Shown: one piece after another, positions 23,515-36,488 of the stretch
How positions within the stretch are numbered: the stretch's first letter is position 1
Layout of the letters: each line of letters starts with the position of its first letter
NCBI GenBank assembly: GCA_958295665.1
Contig: OY282560.1
Span: 95,581,930 to 95,645,929, forward strand
Source of the DNA: Tipula vernalis
Taxonomy: Eukaryota > Arthropoda > Insecta > Diptera > Tipulidae
Direction of reading: 5' to 3'
Length of the DNA: 64,000 nucleotides
The notes under the pieces: model-generated
What the model saw: only the letters and a program-made list of their open reading frames with translations
What the model was told of the DNA's origin: nothing
The model's database searches: none
Made by a program: the position numbers and the translations under genes

Positions 23515-26180
23515 AACCATTGGATGTTTCAAGTCATTTTTCGGGTGTTTTAATCCGTTGTGTTAGAATAGAATCGACGAATGTATATTTATTTATTTAT
23601 ATCAACAGGAAAAATTCTTTTTTGACAGTAAAATGGACATCAAAAAACTACAATTTACATTTAATTTGCTTTTTAAATAAACATTTGGATAAGTTGAAAT
23701 CGAACTCATTAAAATTAGAATTAAATTACCGACACATAGCCCGAATAGGGGTCTTATGCACATAATTGGACTTAAAAGTTGGTAAATAAATAAAATGTCT
23801 GACCCGAACTGGTTTACAGGGCACATGAATATCAATATTGGCAAGAAGTTCAGTGAAATCAACTGTACCATTTAAAACATCAGCGATGAACATAGAAGCC
23901 GCAACCTTACGCCTGTCAATCAGGGATACCAAATTTACAATTTTACAGCGCTCTGCATAAGGTGGTAAATTTCTTTTATTCTACTACATTGGAAGTTTAT
24001 GATCAAACGGCCAATTCATTTTCTACAGCAAGTATAGAATTAATTGTTTTTGTACTCGTTCAATTCGATCAATATCAATCTTATATGTACATAGGATTCC
24101 AAATAATCGATCGTCCAGTTTAGACCGTATAAGAGAACAATACAAACTCTTAACGGAAAGTGGATTACGAAAATATTTGGTGGCACGACGAACGAAGCCC
24201 AGCAAACTATTAGACTTAGCACTCTTTCGAGCGGCTGATTATTAATGTGATAAGGATGAGTAATCATCTTTCCTCTCCTGAAAAAACTCATAACCTTACA
24301 TTTTTCTAGATTTAAGTATAATTTATTCGTAATGGTCCATTTGTAAAATAAATTTAAATCACCCTGCAGTTCCATACATCGTTTCGAAGCAGTTACGATT
24401 TTTAATATTTTCATGTCATCCGCATAAAGTTCACAGCCACAATATTCGAACAAAGATGCAATTTCATCGATGAATATGAGCACAGGTCCAAGGTCAGTAC
24501 CCTGAGGAACGCCTGAATGAATGTCAATGGTTTTAGATGTAATATCATTTATTCTAACCACTTGCTTTCTTTCACGCAGGTACGAGCCAATCCAAGCCTT
24601 CGAAAAATCAGTAAAAATGACATCTAGCTGACTTCTAGACTCAAACGCTTCAAATACTTTCGATGTCAAGCTTAACAAATTTGTAGTGGTAGAACGTTGT
24701 CGGATGAACCCATGTTGTTGAATTGCTAATGAAGATTTGACATTAAAATATAGATAATTAGTTAAAATCAGTTCAAATAATTTATTAGGTATGGATGATA
24801 GTAAGGATATGCCCCGATAATTTTTGATGCCATAACGTTTACCATATTTGAAGATTGGGATAATGATTGACTTCTTCCATCTCGCAGGAAAAATGCCACT
24901 CTTCAGAGAAGTATTGAAAACCAAAGATAAAGGCAACGATAATGACTTACTGAGATCTTTAAGAATACTTGTGCATTAGAACCACATCCATATTTCATTT
25001 TGGATATACCATCGATTACATCAGTCACCTAAATAAACGGCAATCCTATTATATTATAATGATGCTGTCCCGAGTGAGATGTAGAGGCGGTACTTTATAG
25101 ACAGCTTTCAAAAAATCCACAAATATGATTCTCCAAAACAACTTAGGATCCATCGTCAAATTATCTTCAAGATATAGCTTCTGTAAGCGAGCCGATGCTG
25201 ATTATCGAAATCTCGATGTAACTGCCGGAATGAATTAATATAAAGCATATTATCACGATTTAACTTAGCAAGCTTATTCTTCCTACTTCTTAAATTGATC
25301 AAGATATTATTAAACCACGGTGGATGGTTATTCTTCCGATTATAACTTTTAGGCACATATTTATCAAAAGCCTTAAATAAGAACACAGTAAAATTCATCA
25401 ACCTAAAGCATCAACATCGCTCCATTTATGATTAAAAATTTCATCCCAGTCCAGATTTTCAGAAAACATATGCACTCCAGAATGATTATTGAGTTTATAA
25501 AAAAGCTTTAAACAGTCAAAATCGATTTCCAATCCATAATGGTGTAATCTCTCAGGAACAAGTGGCGCCATTGACTTTGTAATCGAACAATAATTACGAT
25601 CAATTACAAATACTAAATCAATAACCCGTGGGACGTGGGACAGATTATCATCATCGGTGCACCATATTATGCCAGGAGTACTGAAAGCTCCTAAAACACA
25701 AACTATATCATTCATATTACAATCCGCAACAAAATGGTAAATGTTATCACAGTGTAAATTATGAATCTCGTTATCATTATGAGGTGGAATGTATGTCACT
25801 TATAAATACATATAATGATTTAACAATCCATGACAACTTCAATGCAACAAATTCAATGTTATAATTCGGACATATTACCTCACAGTTCAAAATTGAGTTA
25901 TGCACACCACCACCACCAGATTTAGCACTAGTTAGAGTTGATCGGTCATACCTGTCTACTACATAATTATCCGTAAAAAATTTGGAAATTAAAACTGCTG
26001 AATGAAACCAAGACTCACATAATACGTACATATATAGGAAAACAGGGCGACGATAAAAATTTAGAACGAGAGCGGATTTTCGATTTTTAAATTGGTAAAT
26101 GCTTTGTCAACCTTGTAAACACTAATCAAGGAATTGTCTCGTTAATATCGTATCTACTCATACGTAGTTGTGGAGCTAAT
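23515..26180 (+). repeat. Dispersed repeat copy split by an antisense LINE
   Basis: The left flank, 23515-23584, matches the family's TTTCAAG...TAATCCGTTGTGTTAGAAT...TCGACGAATGTAT part. The right flank, from about 26060, resumes with GAGCGGATTTTCGATTTTTA, TGTCAACCTTGTAAACACTA and GGAATTG. In the intact copy at 18.6-18.8 kb these two parts are contiguous, so the intervening about 2.46 kb is an insertion. After 26180 the repeat shows another piece, CCGCTTCAATATATTCGTCG. Confidence 0.65.
23585..26045 (-). mobile_element. CR1/Jockey-group LINE, nearly full ORF2, dead
   Basis: On the minus strand, from 26045 down, this is a non-LTR element with an endonuclease followed by reverse transcriptase. 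Endonuclease blocks: DNYVVDRYDRSTLTSAKSGG, then VLGAFSTPGIIWCTDDDN where GDFN is expected, then IDLVFV. Linker: PKSYNRKNNHPPWFNNILIN. Reverse transcriptase: KNYRGISLLSSIPNKLFELI, QQHGFIRQRSTTTNL, VIFTDFSKA, IHSGVPQGTDLGPV, CELYADDMKILKI. The C-terminal part reads MLGFVRRATKYFRNPLSVKS and RIERVQKQLILYLL. There are several frameshifts, an endonuclease catalytic Asp is lost, and a deletion follows DFSKA (motif A onward). The tail, read on the minus strand, is ATAAATAAATAAATA at 23585-23602. It inserted into a copy of the dispersed repeat. Confidence 0.85.
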
Positions 26181-26599
26181 CCGCTTCAATATATTCGTCG
26201 ATTGTACTCTAACTTCTAATTTGTTTCTGGAAAAGGAAAGTAAAATTTTAAAATATTCTGAATAATGGAGATATAGTTTTAAAATTAGAATGAAAATGTC
26301 TATTTTCCAGAAGAATATTTAAAAAGATACGGTGGACAATATCAGAAAGGACAAGAACCGATCGACCTTAATTCCTAAAAAAAAGGAAATAAGGCCCGTG
26401 GGCGTTAATACAGGCGTTAATTCATTCCACCGCGTTGTAAGAGTTTTACTTGTAAATCTATAATTTTTAGCGTTACATTTAGTATAAGAGAATGCTAAGG
26501 AATTAAATATAAATTCAATGGCAAATTTATGAATGAAAAGTGGTACATTTGGTACATTCGACTCAATTGTGGAATAAAATGTGACACAGTTAACAATGT

Positions 26600-27520
26600 G
26601 GTTCGTTTATTCTACAAACTACATATAACTGCTGTTTTTATGTTCTGAATAATTAAATCGGGTATACCATTAAGCCTCAATTCCATAGCAAATCAATGTT
26701 TGTCAGTAAAAATAATTTGAGATAAAAAATATAAAATCGGTGGTTGTGTGAACGAGACACACAACGGAGTCAGTCAAGATTTTACTTACAGTCAAATGTG
26801 TGCAGTGAGGTCGAAATTAAAAAAAAGTATCACATCGAGAACATTTTATGGCAGTCCAACTGGTACATCAATATCGTGTACCGATGAAAAATATTTCTTG
26901 GCTAGTTTAGCATTTTTATGGGAAAGATTTTTTTAATTTTGTATTTTATGAAGGAAATAATTTGAATAAAATAATTCTTATATGAGTATTAATAATAATT
27001 AATTTTTTAGATTATTTTGAAACGTGGAAATAATCGAATTAACACTAATTCTTAATTTTTTTTAATAATTCTTGGTTATGTTTTTGTTTGCTGTCAAAAT
27101 GTATCCATAAAATTTGCTATAAAAAAAACAAAAACAAAATACTTAGTCTTTGTCACTCTGATGGATTATTTTACTTTTTTGTCTTCTTCCAACTTCAAGT
27201 CAGTGTAGTCAATTTTTCACAGTGGAATTGGGGCATTATTGGAGAATTGGAAACATTAATTTGCCTCTTAATAGAACTAATGTTTAAAAAATATAAGGTC
27301 CGTTAATAAATTTAAAGTGGTTACGTTAAAATTAATAACTTTTATATTTGAATACTTATTGCAATACATTGTTAAACATTAAACATATAGTATGTTAATT
27401 ATTGTTATATTTAAATGATTTGTTATTATTGTTATTTTACGTTGTTTTAAACAGTTGTAAATGTGTGCTGTACAAAAACCACGGCTTATACTTATAAAGC
27501 ATTATTATTATTATTATAAA
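26600..27520 (+). pseudogene. Interrupted 3' fragment of a CR1-like LINE
   Basis: The stretch 26620-26700 resembles 11945-12030 of the CR1-like LINE: both contain a TGCCGTTTTTATGTT-like block and an AAATCGGGTATACCATT-like block. About 540 bases later, from 27240, comes INLPLNRTNV, matching VNLPVNRTNV of that LINE, followed by a 3' end with CGGCTTATACTTATAAAGCA and an ATTATTATTATTAT tail near 27505-27517. The intervening 26720-27235 looks like a later insertion with no recognised content. Similarity is moderate. Confidence 0.5.
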
Positions 27521-29749
27521 AACGACGAAATATAATTTGAAATGAAGACAAAAAATTGTATAATTTTCTTCTCTTTCGGAAAATTAAATTCAAATTCACG
27601 CTGTATATTAATCGTAAATTCTATTGACTGCAACCGAATCGCACATAAAACGGAATTCACCACGCTTTTCTATCTACAGTACACAAATTTTCGATTTAAT
27701 TATTAATTTTACTGGTTTGCGGACTATTTTGGAATTTTGATTATTTTCTTAATATCTTTTCTTAAACAGTTGGCGTGTTTCTATATAGAAGTAAACAACT
27801 GGAAATAATTATACGGAGCAATAACCTTTTCAAAAATGGTTAAAACTCTCAAAGGACGTTTTATAATTATCATAATTTTCGCATTAATTTAATTATTATT
27901 TTGTTTCGTCCCTAAATTATTTTATAAACATCCATCAAAATTGTGGCACTTTTCAATATCCGTTGGTTCCATCGCTTGTGGCAAGTTGAAATCTTGTATT
28001 TAATTATTCATTTCAATAAGTTAAGTTTTAATTTAGTTTTTATATTTATTTTATTTGGTTTAATTTAAATATTTAATTATGTTTTTTTTTGTGTTCCTTT
28101 CTCGGATCTGTGGGTGTTTGCTTGTCTAAATGTGCTTAAGTACAAAAATATTAGATTTTTTTTTTTGCTTCCACTCGGAAATAAATCTGTCTTTCAAATA
28201 ATGAAAAAATATCTTAAGAATAACAATAATAATAGTAATTACGCTTTTCTGTGTAAATTAAAAAAAAAAACACTCTACTGAAAGTTGTATAATTTCATGA
28301 GACTTTATTTTAAGAATTCGTATATAGTTTTAATATTTAACGTAAGTTAAAATATGAATTTAGTCATTTATGCCATCATATAATTCTAAGAATAACGCCT
28401 CGATCCATTCAAAATACTCATACATGATACATATACGGTATTATGTATACCTACCACAAAAAACTTTCTTCTGTATCCGTACGTAGGATATGTGAATTAC
28501 TCGCAAAACTCTACTTCATACGTAATCTGTTAATCCATAGATATTTTGACGCTCTTTGTTTATAAAACCATATAATGCAAACAAATTATCTCCCACAGCA
28601 ACCCGAAAATTTTCTAATTATCATGGAAAAATAATTAGAAAATCTTCAAAAAAAACAAAAAAAACAAACGAACTAATATTGTACGTAAAATAATAATTTT
28701 TCTTTGCGTTTTCATTTTTCTCAAAAAAGGCAAACAATTTATTTAAAAAAACAAAAAAAAAAAAAAAAACCAACTGCGAAAACATTCAGTCATTCAGAAA
28801 AGTTTATTAAACAAGTTTTCTTTATAAATATTAGACAGCTAAATACTAACCATAAGGAAGTGGGGGTATTGTGATTTTGTCATAGTTTATTAAAGATATA
28901 GAGCGGAGTATAAATAATTAATTTGTTTTCTTAACATTATCGATATTTTATCGAAAACAATAACTCGATAATTGATAGTTAAATGTTGAATTTGACAGCT
29001 TGTTGGTTATCGACTGTTTACTGCTTAATTTGTTAGTCAAGAGTTCTTTGTATTAGTGACAAGACAATTGAGATTGTGGCCGAACAAACGTCTATCCGAA
29101 AATGAACAAAAAATTCTTCAAAAATTTAATATTTTTATATTTAACCAGAGCCTACTACATAAATAAGAGCCTCCAGTATCGACTGTATTTTTTATTAAGC
29201 TTAAAATAAGGTACATACAATTTTTTCTTTACTATGATGGGAAATGGGAAAACGATTATTTTCATTTAGAATTTTAGTTTATTAGAATTATGAGCTTTTG
29301 TTTCGTTTTTATAGGAAAACCTTTATGAAACATGTAATTTATTTGATTGCAAAATCGAGTCAAGAAAATATTTATTTCTTAGAGATAGTCGTCTTCAAAA
29401 ATAGGGTATATTTTTGAACTTTAAAATGTTGTTGTTTTTGTAATATACGTCATAAACTCATAACTCGAAATTTATAAACAATACAATAATCATCTCTTTC
29501 ATTGCCTCCATTCAAATTTGAATTCGAATATCTTTCTATTGTTATTTTGAATTTGCGAAGCATGCTAGATTGTTTCCATTTTTTGTTTTCTTCATGCTCA
29601 TTGTATTAATTTTGAATTTTCTCTTTTCAATACATATTGTTATTGTTGCAGAATGTGTTTTAATTTAATTTCCCTTATTGTCTTTTGATTATTGCTGGAA
29701 AATAAGGAAATTTGAGAACCTATATTTTAAATAGACCACATAAAAAAAT
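27521..29749. other. AT-rich spacer
   Basis: No supported gene. Long A and T runs near 28090, 28155, 28260 and 28750. Frames are short on both strands. Confidence 0.5.
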
Positions 29750-29751
29750 AC

Positions 29752-32150
29752 ACAACAGCTAAAGTCATGTGGAACATCCTAAAATTGTATCACGAAAAAT
29801 CAACTTTAAGCAATAAAGTGCGACTTATGGAAAGAATCTGCAATTTGAAATAGCAGATGGTGGAAACGCAGAGTCACATATTGTAGAGATGACCACATTG
29901 TTTGAAAAGCTGGCTGCTTTGGGAGATGACAACATTTCTGATGGACGAATGGTAGCAATGCTCTTAAGCAGTTTACCGATGAGTTACGATATTTTAATTA
30001 CGGCGTTATAGAAACACGGACAGAAGGCGATTTAACTATCAATCTAGTCCAATCAAAGTTAATAGCTAGGTGAATAGGTTAATACCTCCTGGATAATAAA
30101 AAATTTAACAGTATTTCTTGAAAACAATAACAACCACTCACCAAAGTTTCATCATCACAAAGCGAAACAAGTAATAACTGAAGGTGAATATTGTTTTCAC
30201 TTACGTTCCACTAAAAAGAAAAAGGGAGCTGCTACACACGTGGTCAACAAAAAGATAGCTTTATAGAATTTGATAATTCAAATTCGCAAATAGTGACAAT
30301 GGTGAATGGTCAAACGGAACAAGCTGGAGGTCAAACATGCTTAACGAGAACTTAAAAGTAAAATCTCTTTTAAACAATGTCCTTTACATGCGTTGGATTT
30401 TGGTTTAATATCAGTCAAACGACTAGTATAGAAAATGGTTATACAATGAATTTCAGTCATCACTTTCTACACCATTTGAATTATTTATCCAAGTTAGATC
30501 AGAAGGCAATCCAAATGACATTTCTTGATTATGGCAATAATGCGAAAGCCTACAGAGTATTACAGTTATAGAGGGCTCATGATGATGTGCTGGAAACAAC
30601 CAAAGAAATTGGCGAAAACCCATCGGATTTTAATAACTCGATTCTAACAGGAAACTTAGAGAAATTACACTAGATGATACATTTAAGAAAATCTAGCAGA
30701 TCACCAGTTAGTTTAATCGAACAAATTAATACAGTAAAAGAAAGTATCTCTGAGCCAAAAGATTTCAATATGAGACAATGAAGAGTAAAGATAAACTGGA
30801 TTGGATCAATACGTTGAATAATGAAATCACTTAATTGAAGGAAAACAACACGTGGTTGCAAATAGGTATTTAAATTCAAAAATTAAAAATAGCTAGAAGA
30901 CGTATAGTAAGCAAGATTGGTTGCTCAAGGTTATTCTCAAAAATTCGAAACGGAGGTGAGGTATTTATGCCAGTTGTAAGACAAGCAAGTATGAGAATTC
31001 TGCTGACTATTGCTGGAAAGCGAGGAATGAAAGTAATTCATTTAGATATCATATCGGCGTTTTTTAATGTATCATTACAAGAAGAAATATACATGACACT
31101 GCCCCTGGATTTATAGCACCAGAATCAAGGAACAAGGTGTGTAAGTTAAGCAAGAGTTTATTAAAACAAGCTGCTTAATCATGGAGTGTTACATTTTAGT
31201 ATATGTTGAAAACCTGTTAATTGCAAGTAAGGATCAATTAATTAGTAAAAAAAACGAAATGCTGATTCGAAAAATCGAAATTTTCGTTTAAGTCTAAAGT
31301 CTTATATAGAAAAAGTTGTTAAAGATGTTAGTTTTAGAAGATAGTAAAATGTCGGATAAACCAATTGATCCTGGGTATCAAAACAACCATCCATCAAAAG
31401 AAGATTGGAATGAATTTAAAAGACTAATAAAGTATTTAAAAGACACCATGGATTTAAAGTTAGTTCTAAGCGGACGCTATTTGGGCAGAAGGAAAAGATA
31501 TCGGAGTTAATTTTTTGTCTGAAGCAGCAAGGAAGTAGTTTGGTTAAGATATTTATTAGAAGATTTCAATGAAGAACAACAACAACAAAGCTGTCTTAAC
31601 CTGATTAAGGAAAAAAAATAAGGCCATCGATTGAAACACATTGATACAAAAGTATATTTTGTGAAATATTGCATCGATAAGAAAATCGTCCACTGCAAAT
31701 ATTGTCTTTCCGTTGACATATGCTGGCCGATTTATTTACTAAGCCGTTGTCGAGGAAGAAAACAGGGATGTTGATAAACATTGGTCCTATTTTCGAATTC
31801 CACAACTATTTTCCACATCGAAAATTTAAATTCCTTTATTCTTGGATTCGCTATGGAATTTTTTCGGTACCAAGGGAATATTTCTGAATGGGTATAAGCA
31901 GGTGACAAAAATTCCCCATATATGAAAACGTCAATAAATACAGATTTTGACAGATGTCCACGTGTGGAAAATGGTTGTGGAATTCGAGAATAGGGCCCCA
32001 GGAGTGGACTTTTATGTGAATGAGGGGGAGTGTTGGAATACGATTCATTAAAACAAGTTCATTTATATTTCCGTGACGGTTATTCTGATCTTTCGCATTA
32101 ATGCTACGGCTATTCAATAACTATTCATAAATAGCAACACCAGGCGAACC
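29752..32150 (+). mobile_element. Ty1/copia retrotransposon relic
   Basis: The parts appear in copia order with many frameshifts and stops. Gag: VMWNILKLYHEKSTLSNKVR and LLSSLPMSYDILITAL. End of the integrase region: FLDYGNNAKAYRVLQL near 30530. Reverse transcriptase from 30900: RLVAQGYSQKFETEV, PVVRQASMRILLTIAGKRG, VIHLDIISAFFNVSLQEEIY, GFIAPESRNKVCKL. The catalytic YVDDLL is replaced by YVENLL. RNase H: NEFKRLIKYLKDTMDLKLVL, then MLADLFTKPLSRKKTG. A polypurine tract GAGGGGGAG at 32022-32030 precedes the presumed 3' LTR. No 5' LTR was found. The element is long dead. Confidence 0.85.
32031..32150 (+). repeat. Presumed start of the copia 3' LTR
   Basis: Immediately after the polypurine tract the sequence reads TGTTGGAATACGATTCATTA. 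TGTTGGAAT is the usual opening of copia-type LTRs after such a tract. The far end cannot be placed because no second copy exists in the window. Confidence 0.55.
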
Positions 32151-33433
32151 ATGATTTAATTGATAAAATGTTGGTTATTTCTCGAAAAATATAAATTTCA
32201 GACCTTTAGGGAATTTATAGTTTCATGTTAATTAATGTCATATGTTAAAATTGGCCTCACATGATATTAAGTTTACTATAGAAATTTATTCATTTTCAGT
32301 TATTTAAAAATTATTCGTAGAACTGAAAATGAACCATCTTGAATGATTGCGTCTTTCAAAACTACATGACGTCAAGCTAACGTCAAGCTAAAATAGTATT
32401 TGGGCAGCGAAAAGAGCGTAAGAAAATGTTTTAACTTTAAAATGTCAAAAAGTACAACATGAAAATAATTACCACAATATTCGAGCAGCCCCCAAGCATA
32501 AGATAGTGATGTTTGGTGTACGTGTAAATTTCAATTATTGGATTCGAGACATAGAATAAATGTATTAAAATTAGGTTCAAATTAATTAATTTTCATTGGA
32601 AACTATAGTAAATAGTCATTACGACAAAAACGGGCTTACTGTAATAACGGGTACTGCAATTATCAAAAACTCTAAAGGAGCTTTATTTATACATTGCAAA
32701 AATGTTTCCTTGCCAGTAAAGTTATATTTAAAAAAAAAAATGGATGACACGCTCTCAAAACGAGTTGAGATTGTCTTTTGGTTCCAGGCTAAATATTTTA
32801 AAAAGCCTATAGTGCTCGACAACAATGCAGGTTGTTTTTAAAACATTTAGAAGAATGAAGGAGTTGTGCTCAGATAAATTTACACTGAGACGAACGAAGC
32901 ACCTAATAGCGTTAAAATAATTATCCGGTATACAGTTAAAAACCCCCAAAAAAACCGTGTTTGGGGATGCTTCAACAATCGCAGTTTCAGAAAATTAATT
33001 ATTTTTATGCCAATTTGAGACGCCCAATAAATGAACCAAATAAATAAAATCGGTGCATTTTTGTTTTACCATCCATTGATAAGTGGTTTGAATGTGTAAA
33101 AATTGAAAACTGCAAGAACGATATAAAACACCGAAGTCGATTTTGCTCTGTGCGGTTTTTAAAGGTTTTTCCAAAATAACTTTAAAAAAGCGAGGAGTAT
33201 TTTTTTTTTACTTTAATCTAGAATTCGTCACGAAGAGATTTAAAAAAAATCTCCGGGTTCCTTCATAATAGGATCGGCTTCTCAATTATAGGATCGGCTG
33301 AAAACAAATAGAAAACAATCGTTATTCTTAAATCATATAGGGTCCGCCAGAAATACAAATTTAAATGCATATTTTTCAAAATGCGGATGTCGCTCTATTT
33401 CGAACGCACCCATAGTTACGTTTGTGCGTGGGG
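32151..33433. other. Spacer, no gene recognised
   Basis: A short inverted pair, ATAGGATCGGCT, occurs as direct copies near 33270 and 33290. The 81-codon frame at 32596-32841 has no domain I recognise. Confidence 0.45.
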
Positions 33434-33862
33434 TCATTTTGGTTTACTCACCCTTTTGATCACATTTAATTTGCTCTTACAATTATCGGCTAATTTTTCC
33501 ATGTGCACTTTAAAACTCAATCGATTGTCGATCCAGATTCCCAAATACCTAGTCAATCTTGAATACTCAATTATCTCATCATTTATTCGCACATCAATTC
33601 TTTGATTCGTTCTAAATGCCATACTATTACATTTTCTCGAATTCACCCGCAGATTTAAATCATTCAAACATTGCAAATCGAGCTCAGGAATGTGTGCTTC
33701 AGGTAACACAATGTTTGAATGATTTAAATCTGCGGGTGAATTCGAGAAAATGTAATAGGAATGGATAGGAATTGAATAGGAAAAATTATTGCACATGGAA
33801 AAATTAGCCGATAATTGTAAGAGCAGATTAAATGTGATCAAAAGAGTTAGCAAACCAAAATG
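33434..33862. repeat. Head-to-head inverted duplication within the LINE
   Basis: The stretches 33624-33673 and 33709-33758 are perfect 50-base reverse complements separated by 35 bases. Further out, 33434-33507 and 33790-33862 are near-perfect reverse complements over about 73 bases. Between inner and outer arms the left side has 116 bases and the right side 31, so the right copy lost 85 bases. Both arms code for the same protein segment. Confidence 0.92.
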
Positions 33863-34417
33863 GGGAGCTCACCCTAGCGTGACTGATAGGCTGCGAAAGG
33901 CGCTAGTGTCTTCCAAAATTGCTTATGGGTTGAGTGTGTATGGTGATGGATCTAATGTCGGGTTTGAAAAATTAATGAAAGTTGAGAATGCATGTGCTAG
34001 AGAATGAGATAAAAGTAAGATTGGAAGGAGGAAGTGAGTCCAAAAGTTCCTCCCGAAAATCTTGCTGTGTGCTTGAATTTTGGAGGCATAACAAAAGTGA
34101 TGATGAATGAGTTATCGGTTAAGAGTCATGTTTCGAAGAATCCAACTGAATTATTTTGCACATGTGGAAGTATATACAGATGCTAGTGTTAATGAGGATC
34201 GAGTGGGTGTATTTACATTTCGGCAATGAAAAATAGAAAATGTTAAGATTGAATGGTATAGCATCTGTATAATGAATGCAGAATTGATTGTAATTATGGA
34301 AGGAATCAAGTTGGCAATGAATGAAGGGAGGAGGAGAGTAGTTCTATTCTCCGATTCCATGAGTGGTTTAGAATTGATAAAACAGGGAGTGGGTACTCAG
34401 GGCAGTGTGTTGATGGT

Positions 34418-34963
34418 GTGGTGATTCTACAATGGATACATTCACACCTACAGATTGAAGGTAATGAAAGAGCCGATATGCTTGCAAAAAGGGGTTGTAT
34501 GCTTGAGGAGATAACAGATTATGAATTCATGGATGCAAGAGGTGTACTTCGGATGTTTCAGAAGAATCTGTGGAGAAAATGGGAGAATGAATTTATGGAA
34601 AAGAGTAGGGTAAAAGGAAAGAAGTACTTTGAATGGTGTAGTGCTCCTTTGAGAAAATTATTTTTTAAGGAAATCAAAGGAGACGCTACAATGATACGAA
34701 CGATGGAACGGGTGAGATTAAATCATGGTAATTGCAAAGAATGCTTAAAGGAGCGTCATTTGAGTGAGGCTGATTTATGTGAAAGCTGTTTGGTTGTGGA
34801 GGACATCGAACATTTAATTCTAAAATGTTCCAAATTTAGCCAAAATAGAGGAATGTTCGATGTTCTTATGAATGCAAGAAACTTGAATGAATTATTACAA
34901 ATGGAGAAAAATGAGTACAAGATAATGTATGAATTTATCAAGCTGAGTGGTATAACGGTATGA
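34418..34963 (+). pseudogene. LINE ORF2 C-terminus (RNase H end and zinc knuckle)
   Basis: This is an open stretch of about 181 codons. It opens with the last catalytic RNase H segment, ILQWIHSHLQIEGNERADML, then a basic helix-rich region (LWRKWENEFMEKSRVKGKKY), and ends with a Cys/His cluster (CKECLKE..., CESCLVVEDIEHLILKC) common at the end of I/R1-type ORF2. Upstream RNase H motifs are in other frames (YTDASVN near 34170, LFSDSMSG near 34345), so at least two frameshifts separate it from the polymerase. It is the remains of a retrotransposon enzyme, not a host gene. Confidence 0.8.
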
Positions 34964-35140
34964 AAGTGGATCGCTGTATGAAAGTTGATTGAAAGGAAAA
35001 AAAAAAAATTATAAAATATGTAAAAAATAAAAATTGAAAATTTGAAATCGGGCCAGAAGGCTCCTTTTTTGGAGCTAGTGCCATAATAAATAGAATAAAT
35101 ATATAAAAAAAAAATAAAAATACTTTATCCATGTGAGGAA

Positions 35141-36486
35141 AAGTAATAGAACACAACAGGGTGGAATCGTAACCGAAAAGGCTTAATTAAAAAGAAAAGC
35201 GAAATAGAGTACATTCAATTTTATTCATGAAACAAGATACATAAACTAATTTTCTATTCGCATTCGATTCACTCCCGCGGATTCTATAAACTATAATCGA
35301 ACTGAATTTGATTCGCTCCCAGATTCTATAATCAACATGATTATTTTAAATTTATTATAACTTTTTGTCACGATTAGTCTTGCTATATGCTCTTTTTGTA
35401 AAAACTAGTATTTTACAGCATAATTGATTACCAAAATCACAACAACCGCCTTTAAAACTATAAATTGCCTAAAAGTTAATTTAATTTACATTAACAATAT
35501 TGTAATTCCTATACAAGCAACAATTTCGAATTGCATCCATTTGGAACGAATCACTACACTATACTAAACAAACTGACAATCAATGAGAAATAAATGAAAT
35601 TTAAACAAAAAAGCCGGTTTTACAAACTTGATACAAGGAATGAAGACATTTCATGTAAAAAGATGTACTGAAAATAAAATGTGTATTTTTCAAACTTTAA
35701 ATTATAAATTTATTGATTTAATTTAATTATTTTTCATCTTTAAAATTATGGTTTTGATAGTGGTATATAACAAAGATTACCAATTAAGACTATATTTTGT
35801 GATTTGATGACAATTTACAAAACTGAAGCTTGTTGCTCCTTTTAATGATATTTGACAGTTTTGTACGTTGAATAGTACCAACGGTGCACTTTCAAAACGT
35901 ATATTTCAACTAAGAACAGGTAAGTATATCGGATGTTGGGATGCGATAATTGCGTAACACATTATTCCTGGTTTGAGTTGAGTCTGTGGTGAAAATTATT
36001 CAAAAGTGAACATGAATAACCGTGATTTTGCGATTGATGTGGTATAATTGCAAATTTTTAAGTCGGAAAATTCAGCCGCTTTTTAGCAGCTGATATCGTA
36101 TGGCTTATGTATATTGCAAGAATCAGAAGACCCTGTAAATCGTATCGTTCAGAAGCAGAGGAATTTTAAAATTTGGGCAATTTCAAAACTTTTGGTATTT
36201 AGGTTTTGTTGGAAATTTCGGAAATTAGGACATTTTTGAATGTGGAATTTCTGGAATTTATAGAGAGTTTTGAAATTTTAGTAATATAACAATTCAAGTT
36301 TTAGACGATTTAAGAAGTTAGAAATTTAGAATATTTGTAAGATTTGTTACATAAGATTAAATATAAGAATTTGTTAATATTCCCCCAATTAGATTTTCCA
36401 AATTGAAATCTTCATATAGGCGACGAACCTTCTAATGATATTTAATATTTACTGCGTTTGTTATATTTGTATGGTATGTAAGTATA
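35141..36486. other. AT-rich spacer
   Basis: No supported gene. GGAATTT/GAAATTT-like short motifs recur at 36165-36330 but not as a regular array. Confidence 0.5.
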
Positions 36487-36488
36487 TA

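Larger units (their letters stand above)
33434..35140 (+). mobile_element. I/R1/LOA-type LINE with RNase H, 5' end in inverted duplication
   Basis: The main body runs forward from 33709. It has the end of reverse transcriptase (NDLNLRVNSRKCN, HMEKLADNCKSRLNVIKRVS, VTDRLRKALVSSKIAYGLSV). RNase H follows, with YTDASVNEDRVGVF, LFSDSMSGLELIKQG and the WIHSHLQIEGNERADMLAKR motif. A Cys/His C-terminus comes last (CKEC, CESC, HLILKC). The 3' end near 35140 is A-rich (ATAAATAGAATAAATATATA). The left 33434-33700 carries the same reverse-transcriptase segment on the opposite strand. RNase H after reverse transcriptase excludes CR1/Jockey and points to the I group; the exact clade is uncertain. Confidence 0.82.

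Noticed and set aside
31507..32117. Three antisense frames of 66-88 codons
   Set aside because: They are shadows of the copia RNase H and LTR region on the plus strand.
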